10,727 bases of DNA, taken from an uncultured Oscillibacter sp. (GTDB lineage: Bacteria > Bacillota > Clostridia > Oscillospirales > Oscillospiraceae). Within the stretch, counting starts at the first letter, position 1; the number at the start of each line of letters is the position of its first letter. The notes beneath the pieces are model-generated. The model was not told the origin of the DNA, ran no database searches, and saw only the letters and a program-made list of their open reading frames with translations. The position numbers were made by a program, and so were the translations under genes. Positions 1 through 5,813 of this stretch are shown piece after piece. Location of the stretch: positions 1 through 10,727 of the forward strand of contig NZ_CAJULS010000084.1 of NCBI RefSeq assembly GCF_910587525.1, given 5' to 3'.

Positions 1-405
1 CCCACCCAGTGCGAGGCGGTCACCATGGCGGCGGTGCAGGTGATGGGGAACGACGCCGCCATCGGCTTTGCCGCCAGCCAGGGAAATTTCCAGCTGAATG
101 TGTTTCTGCCGGTATCGGCCTATAATTTTCTGCTGTCTGCCAGCCTGCTCTCGGACGCCATGGACTCCTTCCAGACCCACTGCGTGGAGGGAATTGTCCC
201 CAACGTGGAGAGGATGGAGGAAAACCTGAACAACTCGCTGATGCTGGTGACCTGCCTGACGCCGAAGATCGGCTATGAAAAGGCGGCGGCGTGCGCCAAG
301 AAGGCCCTTCGGGACGGCACGACGCTGAAAGCGGCGGTGCTGGCCCTGGGGCTTCTGACGGCGGAGGAGTTTGACGAGACGGTCCGGCCGGAGAAAATGG
401 TATAA
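1..405 (+). CDS. fumC: Class II fumarate hydratase, C-terminal part (5' end outside window)
   Basis: Fumarase interconverts fumarate and malate in the cytosol as a homotetramer. The frame is open from base 1 and gives the last 134 residues of a protein normally about 460 long. The first visible residues, PTQCEA, directly follow the position of the family signature GSSxMPxKxNP, and PTQCEA-x3-AxQVMGND is the fumarase version of this segment (aspartases have NPVxPE instead). The rest is the last central helix bundle followed by the small FumC C-terminal domain, with the LTPxIGYxxA motif and the ending LTxEEFDxxVxPExM. The gene ends with TAA at 403-405 and is followed within 10 bases by hairpins. 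The N-terminal catalytic regions cannot be checked here. Nothing suggests damage. Identification as class II fumarase is secure; its physiological direction is not visible. Confidence 0.93.
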   Translation, partial: PTQCEAVTMAAVQVMGNDAAIGFAASQGNFQLNVFLPVSAYNFLLSASLLSDAMDSFQTHCVEGIVPNVERMEENLNNSLMLVTCLTPKIGYEKAAACAKKALRDGTTLKAAVLALGLLTAEEFDETVRPEKMV

Positions 406-413
406 ATATAAGG

Positions 414-440
414 AGTGAGGACGGCGGAGCCGTCCTCACT
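414..440 (+). terminator. Perfect GC-rich hairpin just after fumC (weak or bidirectional terminator)
   Basis: A 12-bp perfect inverted repeat, AGTGAGGACGGC at 414-425 and its complement at 429-440, encloses a GGA loop and begins 9 bases after the fumC stop. The following bases (TCTCAGTCTG) hold few consecutive Ts, so by itself it is a poor intrinsic terminator. It may protect the mRNA 3' end or act together with the stronger terminator at 459-480. Its core resembles the hairpin at 4890-4915. Confidence 0.6.
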
Positions 441-458
441 TCTCAGTCTGACAGAACA

Positions 459-480
459 CCTCGCCAATGGCGAGGTTTTT
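459..480 (+). terminator. Rho-independent terminator of fumC
   Basis: CCTCGCC at 459-465, loop AAT, and GGCGAGG at 469-475 form a perfect 7-bp GC-rich stem followed immediately by TTTTT (476-480). This is a canonical intrinsic terminator for rightward transcription out of fumC, 54 bases after its stop codon. Confidence 0.88.
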
Positions 481-611
481 AGGACTTATGGCAAATAAAG
501 TGGAATAAAGCAAAATGGGAAAGGGACCGTCGATTGGGCGTTTTGACATTTTTCAAACAAGGCCTCGTGTTTCTTTCCGGCCGGGCAAATGAGCGCGTAT
601 TTTCGCAGACT

Positions 612-642
612 GAAGGCACAGCGGCTTGGCCGTTGTGCCTTC
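612..642 (+). repeat. Long hairpin between convergent fumC and ECF S genes
   Basis: GAAGGCACAGCGGC at 612-625 and GCCGTTGTGCCTTC at 629-642 enclose a TTG loop. As plus-strand RNA all 14 positions pair, one of them as G-U; as minus-strand RNA the same position is an A-C mismatch. It lies in the 258-base gap (406-663) between the ends of two convergent genes, so it could stop or stabilise either transcript, but neither side has a clean U-tract. It may instead be a copy of a dispersed intergenic hairpin repeat. Apart from this hairpin and the two after fumC, I see no gene or promoter I can support in the gap. Confidence 0.5.
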
Positions 643-663
643 GTTTGGTTCAGCTTGAAAAAA

Positions 664-1212
664 TCAGGCGGGAAGGGGGGCCGTCCGCCCGAAGAAGCCG
701 GCCCGTTTCAGGGCCATCACCAGCAGGGGGATCAGGGCGATGTGGACAATCATTCCGGGGACAGCGTTCAAAAACGCCCCCGCCATGAACATGGTCCAGG
801 TGAAGGGTTCTCCGGAGACGCCGCTGAGAAGCACCCGGACTACGCCCCAGACCACCCGGCCTGCCAGCATGGCGCCGGTCAGGGCGGCGTAGATGTTGAC
901 GGGACGCTTGGGCAGGGTGCGGTACAGCAGGCCGGACACCAGGCCGTAGGCCGCCAGCTCAAAGCACATGGCCAGTCCTGTGGGAAAGATGCGAGGCATG
1001 TGGAACAGGGCGAAGCGCAGCAGGGGCGCCACGGCCCCCACCGCCATGGCCCACCAGGGTCCGCAGAGGAAGCCCGCCAGCAGGACAGGGATGTGCATGG
1101 GGCTCAGGGCGCTGCCAATCTGGGGGATCTGCCCCGTCAGGAAGGGCAGGACCATGCACAGGGCCAGGCAGACAGCCGCCGTAACCAGGTTCTTGGTGTT
1201 CAGATTTTTCAT
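664..1212 (-). CDS. ECF transporter S component (substrate-binding membrane subunit), substrate unknown
   Basis: The 182-residue protein is almost entirely hydrophobic, with about six helices, as expected for the S component of an energy-coupling factor vitamin/micronutrient importer (ECF_trnsprt superfamily). It would bind its substrate and pair with the shared EcfA1/EcfA2/EcfT energising module, which is not encoded here. The segment SPMHIPVLLAGFLCGPWW, followed by PLLRFALF and FELAAYGLVSGLLY, is typical of a clostridial S-component subfamily whose ligand is generally left unassigned. I recognise no thiamine-, biotin-, riboflavin- or folate-specific motif. The ATG at 1210-1212 is supported by GGGAG at 1222-1226 with 9 bases between. 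The gene follows the DUF3842 gene on the same strand after 126 bases of structured leader, so it may be translationally controlled apart from its upstream partners. The family call is firm; the substrate is not predictable from this sequence. Confidence 0.85.
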   Translation of the reverse strand: MKNLNTKNLVTAAVCLALCMVLPFLTGQIPQIGSALSPMHIPVLLAGFLCGPWWAMAVGAVAPLLRFALFHMPRIFPTGLAMCFELAAYGLVSGLLYRTLPKRPVNIYAALTGAMLAGRVVWGVVRVLLSGVSGEPFTWTMFMAGAFLNAVPGMIVHIALIPLLVMALKRAGFFGRTAPLPA

Positions 1213-1221
1213 AGTGCCGTT

Positions 1222-1260
1222 CTCCCTTTCAAATAGATGTGTTGCCGTCTTGAACGGGAG
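1222..1260 (-). promoter_or_regulatory. Leader hairpin that hides the ribosome-binding site of the ECF S gene
   Basis: Read on the minus strand, CTCCCGTTCAA (1260-1250) pairs with TTGAAAGGGAG (1232-1222) at 10 of 11 positions around a 17-base loop. The right arm contains GGGAG, the Shine-Dalgarno sequence of the S-component gene. The same left arm has two other possible partners: ACGG at 1248-1245, giving a small local hairpin that would leave the Shine-Dalgarno free, and GAACGG at 1222-1217, between the Shine-Dalgarno and the start codon. Mutually exclusive pairings of this kind are what a translational switch needs. It matches no riboswitch class that I recognise. Confidence 0.45.
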
Positions 1261-1262
1261 GC

Positions 1263-1326
1263 CGCGCCTTCATGGCGCGATTGGAAAAGCAGGGGACTCT
1301 ATGTAATATCTCCGGCTTGGCCGGAG
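1263..1326 (-). other. Two further hairpins in the DUF3842-to-ECF gap
   Basis: On the minus strand, just after the DUF3842 stop, CTCCGGC-CAA-GCCGGAG (1326-1310) forms a perfect 7-bp stem, and CGCGCC-ATGAA-GGCGCG (1279-1263) forms a 6-bp stem. Neither is followed by a T-run, so they look more like parts of a structured leader or mRNA-processing elements than terminators. The first shares the 11-base core CGGCTTGGCCG (plus-strand reading) with the hairpin at 612-642. Confidence 0.4.
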
Positions 1327-1338
1327 GGCTGCGCAGGA

Positions 1339-1755
1339 TCAGTTTGCCGCCGGACACATGGCCCGAAGCAGCTCCACCGCCTCGTCCATGAGCTTGGAGA
1401 GGGTCATGGACTGGGTGCCTACCACCACATTGTTGCAGTGGTTCACCGGCAGCAGCAGCTTCCGGGCGGGGCTCTGGCCCACAGCCAATGCCATGGCGGG
1501 AGTTACCTCTCCCAACAGGGAGTCGGCGGCCAGGATGCCGATGGGACCGGCGATGACGTCCGCGTCCCGGCAGTTCACCAGCACCGGATTTTCACCGGTG
1601 GCGCCGGCGTCCGCTCCGGCCTTCAGCATGGCGGAGGTGGCGATGGCGTTGGTGCCCACGGCCACGATGTCACAGGGCAGGGCGGCGGCCTTGACCCGCT
1701 CGATGAGGACCTGTCCCATGCGGCCGCTTTGGCCGTCGATCACGACTACTTTCAT
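1339..1755 (-). CDS. DUF3842 family protein, function unknown
   Basis: This 138-residue protein matches the uncharacterised clostridial DUF3842 family by its hallmark segments: the opening VVVIDGQSGRMG, the stretch AVGTNAIATSAMLKAGADAG, the central NCRDADVIAGPIG and LGEVTPAMA, and LPVNHCNN near residue 105. The N-terminal beta strand followed by G8-x2-G11-x2-G14 resembles the phosphate-binding turn of a Rossmann-like fold, so nucleotide or dinucleotide binding is a reasonable but unproven inference. It has no signal peptide or membrane segment, so it is probably cytosolic. Its ATG overlaps the TGA of the upstream kinase gene (ATGA at 1755-1752), and GGAGG lies just before it, indicating translational coupling. 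The downstream neighbour is an ECF S component. The family assignment is strong; no biochemical role can be given. Confidence 0.85.
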   Translation of the reverse strand: MKVVVIDGQSGRMGQVLIERVKAAALPCDIVAVGTNAIATSAMLKAGADAGATGENPVLVNCRDADVIAGPIGILAADSLLGEVTPAMALAVGQSPARKLLLPVNHCNNVVVGTQSMTLSKLMDEAVELLRAMCPAAN

Positions 1756-2831
1756 GTATCCGCCTCCAGAATCAAATCACACCGGCCCGCCGTGTCCGTG
1801 GCCTCAAAATACCGCTGTTCCAGGGGAATCCAGGTGCTGAAAAAACGCGCCTGGGCCTCCGGAGCGTTCCGCCTTTGGATGCGGGCCCTTTGCAGCTCTG
1901 GGGAAATGCGCAAAAAGGCGGAGAGGTCATAGCAGCCCGCCAGGGCCGGGTGCATGCTGTATGCCCCCTCCACAATGCTCAATTTCCTGGGCGCTGCCGC
2001 GGTGGGACCGCCCACCGTCCGGGTATGGCAGTCATAGGGCCGGTATTGGACCGTCTCGCCCCGGGTCAGAGGCAGCAGGACCTCCTGAGAAAATCGCTCA
2101 TAGTCCACATTGCCGCCGGGTTCCGACAGCCGCTCCGCCGTCCGCTGCGTTGGGCGGAGGAAAAAGTCGTCCATATGGAACACATGGCTGTCCGGGCAGA
2201 TCCGCTCCAGCAGGGCCGCCAGGGTGGTTTTGCCTGCGGCGCTGCCGCCCTCCAGGGCGAGAATCACCTGCTTTTTTTCTTCCAGCTGCCGGTCCAGAGC
2301 GGCCAGCAGGGGCAGAAGGCGGACGTATTCCCGCCGGACCACCCGGTAGGCCGGGGCGTAAGCCCGGCGGAATTCCTCCGAGTGGCGGCAGGTGGGAAAG
2401 CCGGCTTTCCGCCAGTTTGACACCGCCTGAGCGGTTTCCTCACAGGAGAAGGGCAGCTGCCCCTCCCGGGCCAGAGACAGCAGGCGGCGGAGCTTTTCCT
2501 CCAGCGCCGAAGGGCTCCCAGCGGGGACTTCGGCAGACAGGGCGAAGAGACGCTGCAGCGTCCGGGGGGTGAGGCCGGTCTGCGCCAGATACCGCAGGTG
2601 CAGCCGGCAAAAGCCGCCGTCCAGCATCTCCAGAGCGGGACCGTTCTCACCGGCGGAGCACGCCGCCAGCTCCTCCTGAATAAGGCGCAGGCCCGCAGCC
2701 TCGTCCGTAACGAAGTGGCCGCAGCCGAATACGCTCTGGTGCAGGGCTTTCAGCAGGTCCTGGGGCCGCAGGGCGGGATACCGCCGGCACTGGACCAGCA
2801 GAAATTCGGTTGTAGACCGGGGGTCATTCAT
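1752..2831 (-). CDS. P-loop nucleoside (uridine)-kinase-like protein with long N-terminal domain
   Basis: The C-terminal half (about residues 185-359) is a uridine-kinase/phosphoribulokinase-type P-loop kinase: Walker A GGSAAGKT at 195-202, an acidic catalytic motif HMDDFFL with D221 and D222, and VEGAYS at 287-292 (the VEGxY strand of the family). It should phosphorylate a small hydroxyl-bearing substrate with ATP in the cytosol. The first 185 residues form a separate helical domain, with CGHF near residue 38 and the segment WRKAGFPTCRHSEEF at about 140-154, that I cannot assign. I start the protein at the ATG at 2829-2831 (359 residues), which has GAGG 6-7 bases upstream. A frame-open TTG at 2889-2891 would add 20 residues but lies inside the promoter. 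This is the first gene of an operon with DUF3842 and an ECF S component, which suggests it phosphorylates whatever is imported. Substrate unknown. Confidence 0.8.
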   Translation of the reverse strand: MNDPRSTTEFLLVQCRRYPALRPQDLLKALHQSVFGCGHFVTDEAAGLRLIQEELAACSAGENGPALEMLDGGFCRLHLRYLAQTGLTPRTLQRLFALSAEVPAGSPSALEEKLRRLLSLAREGQLPFSCEETAQAVSNWRKAGFPTCRHSEEFRRAYAPAYRVVRREYVRLLPLLAALDRQLEEKKQVILALEGGSAAGKTTLAALLERICPDSHVFHMDDFFLRPTQRTAERLSEPGGNVDYERFSQEVLLPLTRGETVQYRPYDCHTRTVGGPTAAAPRKLSIVEGAYSMHPALAGCYDLSAFLRISPELQRARIQRRNAPEAQARFFSTWIPLEQRYFEATDTAGRCDLILEADT

Positions 2832-2865
2832 GGGTGTCCTCGCTTTCAGATGCCGTGTAATTCTC

Positions 2866-2896
2866 ATTATACAGCATGGAGCGGGGTCCAAGTCAA
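2866..2896 (-). promoter_or_regulatory. Sigma-A-type promoter for the kinase-DUF3842-ECF operon
   Basis: On the minus strand, TTGACT (2896-2891, 5/6 match to the -35 box) and a perfect TATAAT (2871-2866) are separated by 19 bases, slightly longer than ideal. Transcription would start near 2859, giving a short leader before the ATG at 2831. The alternative TTG start at 2891 falls within this element, which argues for the shorter protein. Confidence 0.65.
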
Positions 2897-2917
2897 GAGC
2901 CTATGATAAAAACGGGC

Positions 2918-2946
2918 TTTCCAACAGAGAAAAAATATGGTATCTT
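2918..2946 (+). promoter_or_regulatory. Possible promoter for the greA-like/hydrolase operon
   Basis: TTTCCA (2918-2923) and TATCTT (2941-2946) lie 17 bases apart, and the -10 is preceded by TGG, the extended -10 arrangement. Each hexamer matches consensus only 4/6, so this is tentative. GGTATcTT (2939-2946) and AAaATACC (2963-2970) form an imperfect inverted repeat around the predicted start, which might be an operator. Confidence 0.35.
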
Positions 2947-2990
2947 ATTAATATAGTATTGGAAAATACCAGACAATGAGGGGTGTTTTT

Positions 2991-3494
2991 GTGTACGAGG
3001 AACTGACAGAGGTGGATATTAAGAAAATGCGGGAGGAGCTGGACCACCGTATCCGGGTCCTGCGGCCCCAGCTGATCGAGGAGGTGCAGACCGCCCGGGC
3101 CTTCGGCGACCTCAGCGAGAACTTTGAGTACAAGTGCGCCAAGCAGGCGAAAAACCGCAATGACAGCCGCATCCGCTACCTGGAGCGGATGATCCGCACC
3201 GCCAGGGTCATCGAGGTGCAAGGTAGCGAGGACACAGTGGGCCTCTTTGCCAGCGTGACCATTTACAATGAGCTCATCAAGCGGGAGATGACCATCCGCA
3301 TCGTCACCACACTGCGCCAGGACGCCCTGAAGGGCCTTGTCAGCAAGGAGTCCCCGGTGGGAAAGGCCCTGTTGGGGCATCAGGCGGGGGACCGGGTCCA
3401 GGTGGAGGTGGACCCCCAGACGAAGTATTTTGTGGAGATCCGGGCCATCGAGAAGGGCACGGACGACGAGAGCCTGGATATCAGCTCCTATTGA
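2991..3494 (+). CDS. GreA/GreB-family transcript cleavage (elongation) factor
   Basis: Gre factors insert a coiled coil into the RNA polymerase secondary channel and trigger cleavage of backtracked RNA. The N-terminal half (about residues 5-75) is the expected helical hairpin. Its tip carries ARAFGDLSENFEY, retaining the acidic residues D40 and E43 that match the functional D41/E44 of E. coli GreA. The C-terminal half is the FKBP-like domain ending in SPVGKALLGHQAGDRVQVEV. Length is 167 residues, against about 158 for GreA. I choose GTG at 2991 because GAGGGG (2978-2983) lies 7 bases upstream; the in-frame ATG at 2976 has no ribosome-binding site and overlaps that sequence. The middle part (VTIYNELIKREMTIRIV) is divergent from housekeeping GreA, so this may be a paralogue; for that reason I give no gene symbol. 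It is followed after 22 bases by a membrane hydrolase gene. Confidence 0.85.
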   Translation: MYEELTEVDIKKMREELDHRIRVLRPQLIEEVQTARAFGDLSENFEYKCAKQAKNRNDSRIRYLERMIRTARVIEVQGSEDTVGLFASVTIYNELIKREMTIRIVTTLRQDALKGLVSKESPVGKALLGHQAGDRVQVEVDPQTKYFVEIRAIEKGTDDESLDISSY

Positions 3495-3516
3495 GCGGGG
3501 GAAAGAGGGATAGATT

Positions 3517-4878
3517 ATGAAATATGTCAGAAGGGCCGTCTATACGCTGCTGCTGTGCCTGCTGGCCAATTACCTGGCGCTGATCTCGCTTCCGCTCTCC
3601 TGGCCGGCCGTCAGCGCCGCCGCTGCCCCGCTGTGCTGGGTGGCGCTGCTGGCGGCGTTTATCTATATCAACCTGCGTCCTCTGCCGAGGACTGCGCCCA
3701 CCCGGCGGATTCAGCGTCTGGCGGAGGGCTGTGAGCTGCTGCGGCTGTTTGCCGCCGGCTTTGCCCTGACCTGCTGTCTCCAACTGGCCTGGCTGTGGTG
3801 GGTGTTTTGGACCGGGGGTGAGGACGGGGTGCCGTTTATGGTTCTTCTGGACCTGCTTCTTGTGGTCCTCTCCCTGTGCGTCCTCTTTTGGAACGGCATG
3901 ATCCGGGTCTACCTCACCTCCGTGCAGCTGGGCATCAAGCACCGCCTTCTGGCGGCGCTGTGCGGCTGGATCCCGCTGGTGAACCTGTGGTATCTGGCGA
4001 AGATCATCCGCATTACCGGGGATGAGGCGGAATTTGAGACGGAGAAATGGGAGCTGGACGAGACCAGAACGGAGAGCGAGATCTGCAAAACGAAATATCC
4101 CCTCCTGATGGTCCACGGTGTGTTCTTCCGGGATTTCCGGTATCTCAACTACTGGGGCCGCATCCCGAAAGAACTGATCCGCAACGGGGCCACGGTCTAC
4201 TACGGACAGCAGCAGTCCGCGGCGGCGGTGGAGGACAGCGGCAGGGAACTGGCGGAGCGCATCCGGCAGATCGTGAAGGAGACGGGCTGCGAAAAAGTGA
4301 ACATCATCGCCCACTCCAAGGGCGGGCTGGACAGCCGGGCCGCCATTTCCCATTGCTCCATGGCCCCCTATGTAGCCACGCTGACCACTATCAACACGCC
4401 CCACCGGGGCTGTATCTTCGCCGAGTACCTGCTGGGCAAGGTGCCGGAGGCCGTCCGGCAGAAGATTGCGGCGGCCTACAACGCCGCGCTGCGGCAGGTG
4501 GGAGATCCCAACCCAGATTTTCTGGCGGCGGTGGCGGACCTGACAGAGAGCGCCTGCCTCGCCCGAAACGGGGTGACGCCGGACATCCCCGGCGTGGTGT
4601 ATGAGAGTGTTATGTCCTACTGTAAGAAGGCCCGGCACGGCAAGTTCCCCCTGAACATGACTTACCCCATCGTCAGGCACTTTGACGGCCTCAACGACGG
4701 ACTGGTTTCCGTCGAGTCCGCCAAGTGGGGAGAGAGGTTCACCCTCCTGGAGCCGGAGGGGAAGCGGGGCATTACCCACGGCGACGTGGTGGATTTGAAC
4801 CGGGAGAATATCAAGGGGTTCGACGTGCGGGAGTTCTATGTGAAGATGGCGGCGGACCTGAAGCGCCGGGGATTTTGA
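3517..4878 (+). CDS. Membrane-anchored alpha/beta-hydrolase (lipase-like)
   Basis: The 453-residue protein has two parts. Residues 1-165 contain four or five hydrophobic segments (about 7-26, 36-53, 75-99, 105-127, and a weaker one at 145-166). Residues 190-453 form an alpha/beta-hydrolase domain of the triacylglycerol-lipase type: oxyanion-hole motif LLMVHGVFF (HG at 200-201), nucleophile elbow AHSKGG with Ser267 (Ala replaces the first Gly of GxSxG, as in Bacillus subtilis lipase A), probable acid Asp394 in NDGLVS, and His421 in ITHGD. All three catalytic residues are therefore present. It probably hydrolyses lipid or other ester bonds at the membrane; which side the domain faces is not clear. 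The ATG at 3517 is preceded by AGAGGGA with 6 bases of spacing. It is probably co-transcribed with the greA-like gene and ends at a strong terminator. Substrate unknown. Confidence 0.82.
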   Translation: MKYVRRAVYTLLLCLLANYLALISLPLSWPAVSAAAAPLCWVALLAAFIYINLRPLPRTAPTRRIQRLAEGCELLRLFAAGFALTCCLQLAWLWWVFWTGGEDGVPFMVLLDLLLVVLSLCVLFWNGMIRVYLTSVQLGIKHRLLAALCGWIPLVNLWYLAKIIRITGDEAEFETEKWELDETRTESEICKTKYPLLMVHGVFFRDFRYLNYWGRIPKELIRNGATVYYGQQQSAAAVEDSGRELAERIRQIVKETGCEKVNIIAHSKGGLDSRAAISHCSMAPYVATLTTINTPHRGCIFAEYLLGKVPEAVRQKIAAAYNAALRQVGDPNPDFLAAVADLTESACLARNGVTPDIPGVVYESVMSYCKKARHGKFPLNMTYPIVRHFDGLNDGLVSVESAKWGERFTLLEPEGKRGITHGDVVDLNRENIKGFDVREFYVKMAADLKRRGF

Positions 4879-4889
4879 GGTACATATCG

Positions 4890-4925
4890 AGAGGACGGCC
4901 TCATGGCCGTCCTCTGCTTTACTTC
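4890..4925 (+). terminator. Intrinsic terminator after the hydrolase gene
   Basis: AGAGGACGGCC (4890-4900), loop TCAT, and GGCCGTCCTCT (4905-4915) form a perfect 11-bp stem followed by GCTTTACTTCT. It begins 11 bases after the hydrolase stop. The stem may also end leftward transcription from the gene at 4937, but that side lacks a T-run. Its core GAGGACGGC/GCCGTCCTC is the same as in the hairpin at 414-440. Confidence 0.78.
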
Positions 4926-4936
4926 TGAGAATTGCC

Positions 4937-5158
4937 CTAGAGATAAAATCCCCAAGGCGGTTCCCGCCAAATGATTGCCAGCATGTAAAACGCCGCGGCG
5001 GCGCATAACCCGGCCAAAAGCAGCAGGATAATTGCCAGGATTTTGAAACGGGGCCTTTTCCAAATCTCCCACGCCGCAATCAATAGGACGACTGCCGTCC
5101 CTGCCGCACCCAGTATCATAATGAAGAAGAAAAAATAAGCTAATCCCACGGTTTCCAC
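4937..5158 (-). CDS. Small two-helix membrane protein, function unknown
   Basis: This 73-residue ORF encodes two long hydrophobic segments (about residues 5-30 and 38-64) separated by a basic turn, EIWKRPRFK, which by the positive-inside rule would be cytoplasmic and place both ends outside. The start is GTG at 5156-5158; only a weak purine-rich AAAGAAA precedes it, so the start is uncertain. It lies 48 bases downstream of the Tdi1-like immunity remnant on the same strand, and the two may have formed one transcript. Base composition is AT-richer than in the flanking operons. I do not recognise the family. The coherent amphipathic pattern, and the absence of a better frame over the same bases, make a real gene plausible but not certain. 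Confidence 0.5.
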   Translation of the reverse strand: METVGLAYFFFFIMILGAAGTAVVLLIAAWEIWKRPRFKILAIILLLLAGLCAAAAFYMLAIIWREPPWGFYL

Positions 5159-5206
5159 CCGGTTTCTTTTTGTTGGGGTGACTGCAATGCCGTCAGCCAG
5201 CGGTCA

Positions 5207-5747
5207 TCACGCTCCGACCTTCCCGGCTGACTGCGTAATCAAATCAATATGTTCCGTGATTTTCACTTTTCGCAGGTTGTCCACTTTTCTGCTCCCGCCC
5301 AACCCAAGAAGCGGCGTATATCCGAAACATTCATCAAATTGAAGCGGCCCCCCATTTTTAGACCGCTGCTTCATAGGTTGGGATTTCGAAATGCGCCGTG
5401 TCGAAAACGCCGTCAGCTAAATCGTCCCAAAAGAAATCAAAGCCGGCGGCAATCCCCTCAAACAGGCCTTCTTTGTACTTGATAATGCGGATATATCGAC
5501 CTTTTTCCCAGGTCAGAATATCAGCAAAAGCAGTAACAAAAATTGGAATGGCGGTACTGCTTAAAACGTAGCTGTCATGGAGCAGCGCTTGATATTCCTC
5601 TGGATTTATCATTTTCAGATAACCGTCCAACAGACTTCCAAATCCGTATTTTTGCCAGACATTCAATAGGGCAGGCGGCAGTATGGAGTTATATTGAACA
5701 CATAATTCCCGACTTGCCCCCTGATCTTGTTCAAAGCGGTCAAACAG
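5207..5747 (-). pseudogene. GAD-like / Tdi1-type (DUF1851) immunity gene, frameshifted and with CTG in start position
   Basis: Joining two frames restores a 179-residue protein of the GAD-like plus T6SS-Tdi1 C-terminal type, a family of cytoplasmic immunity proteins against contact-dependent toxins. The first part (129 residues) opens with FDRFEQD and contains VWQKYGFGSLLDGYLK, INPEEY, IPIFVTAFADILTWE and GFDFFWDDL. A TAA at 5360-5358 then ends the frame. Removing one base (the T of that TAA) continues into a 50-residue tail with the family hallmark DECFGYTPLLGLGGS, ending in tandem TGA at 5209-5204. At the other end GGAGG (5760-5756) stands 8 bases before CTG (5747-5745), just where an ATG would be expected; the next in-frame start, a TTG 27 codons later, would drop the N-terminal motif. 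The gene is therefore probably decaying, unless CTG initiation and a sequencing error explain both defects. No cognate toxin is visible. Confidence 0.7.
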
Positions 5748-5813
5748 TATGATAACCTCCGCTTGTTGAGTTTTACCAGTATATCATATCTGCGCAGCTG
5801 CTTCCAGAAAAAT

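Noticed and set aside
543..548. A promoter starting at TTGACA in the fumC-ECF gap
   Set aside because: No acceptable -10 box lies 16-19 bases downstream, and no gene follows on that strand.
589..1236. A 215-codon plus-strand frame opposite the ECF S gene
   Set aside because: It is a His/Gln/Gly-rich shadow of a well-supported hydrophobic protein on the other strand; no ribosome-binding site or family is seen.
1213..1338. A known riboswitch (TPP, FMN, folate, preQ1 or cobalamin type) before the ECF S gene
   Set aside because: I looked for the conserved core sequences of these classes and did not find them. Only the unassigned hairpins reported above are supported.
3481..5079. A 532-codon open frame on the minus strand opposite the hydrolase gene
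   Set aside because: It is antisense to a gene with clear domains and a ribosome-binding site, its translation is rich in Gln, His, Pro, Arg and Gly with no domain, and such mirror frames are common in GC-rich DNA.
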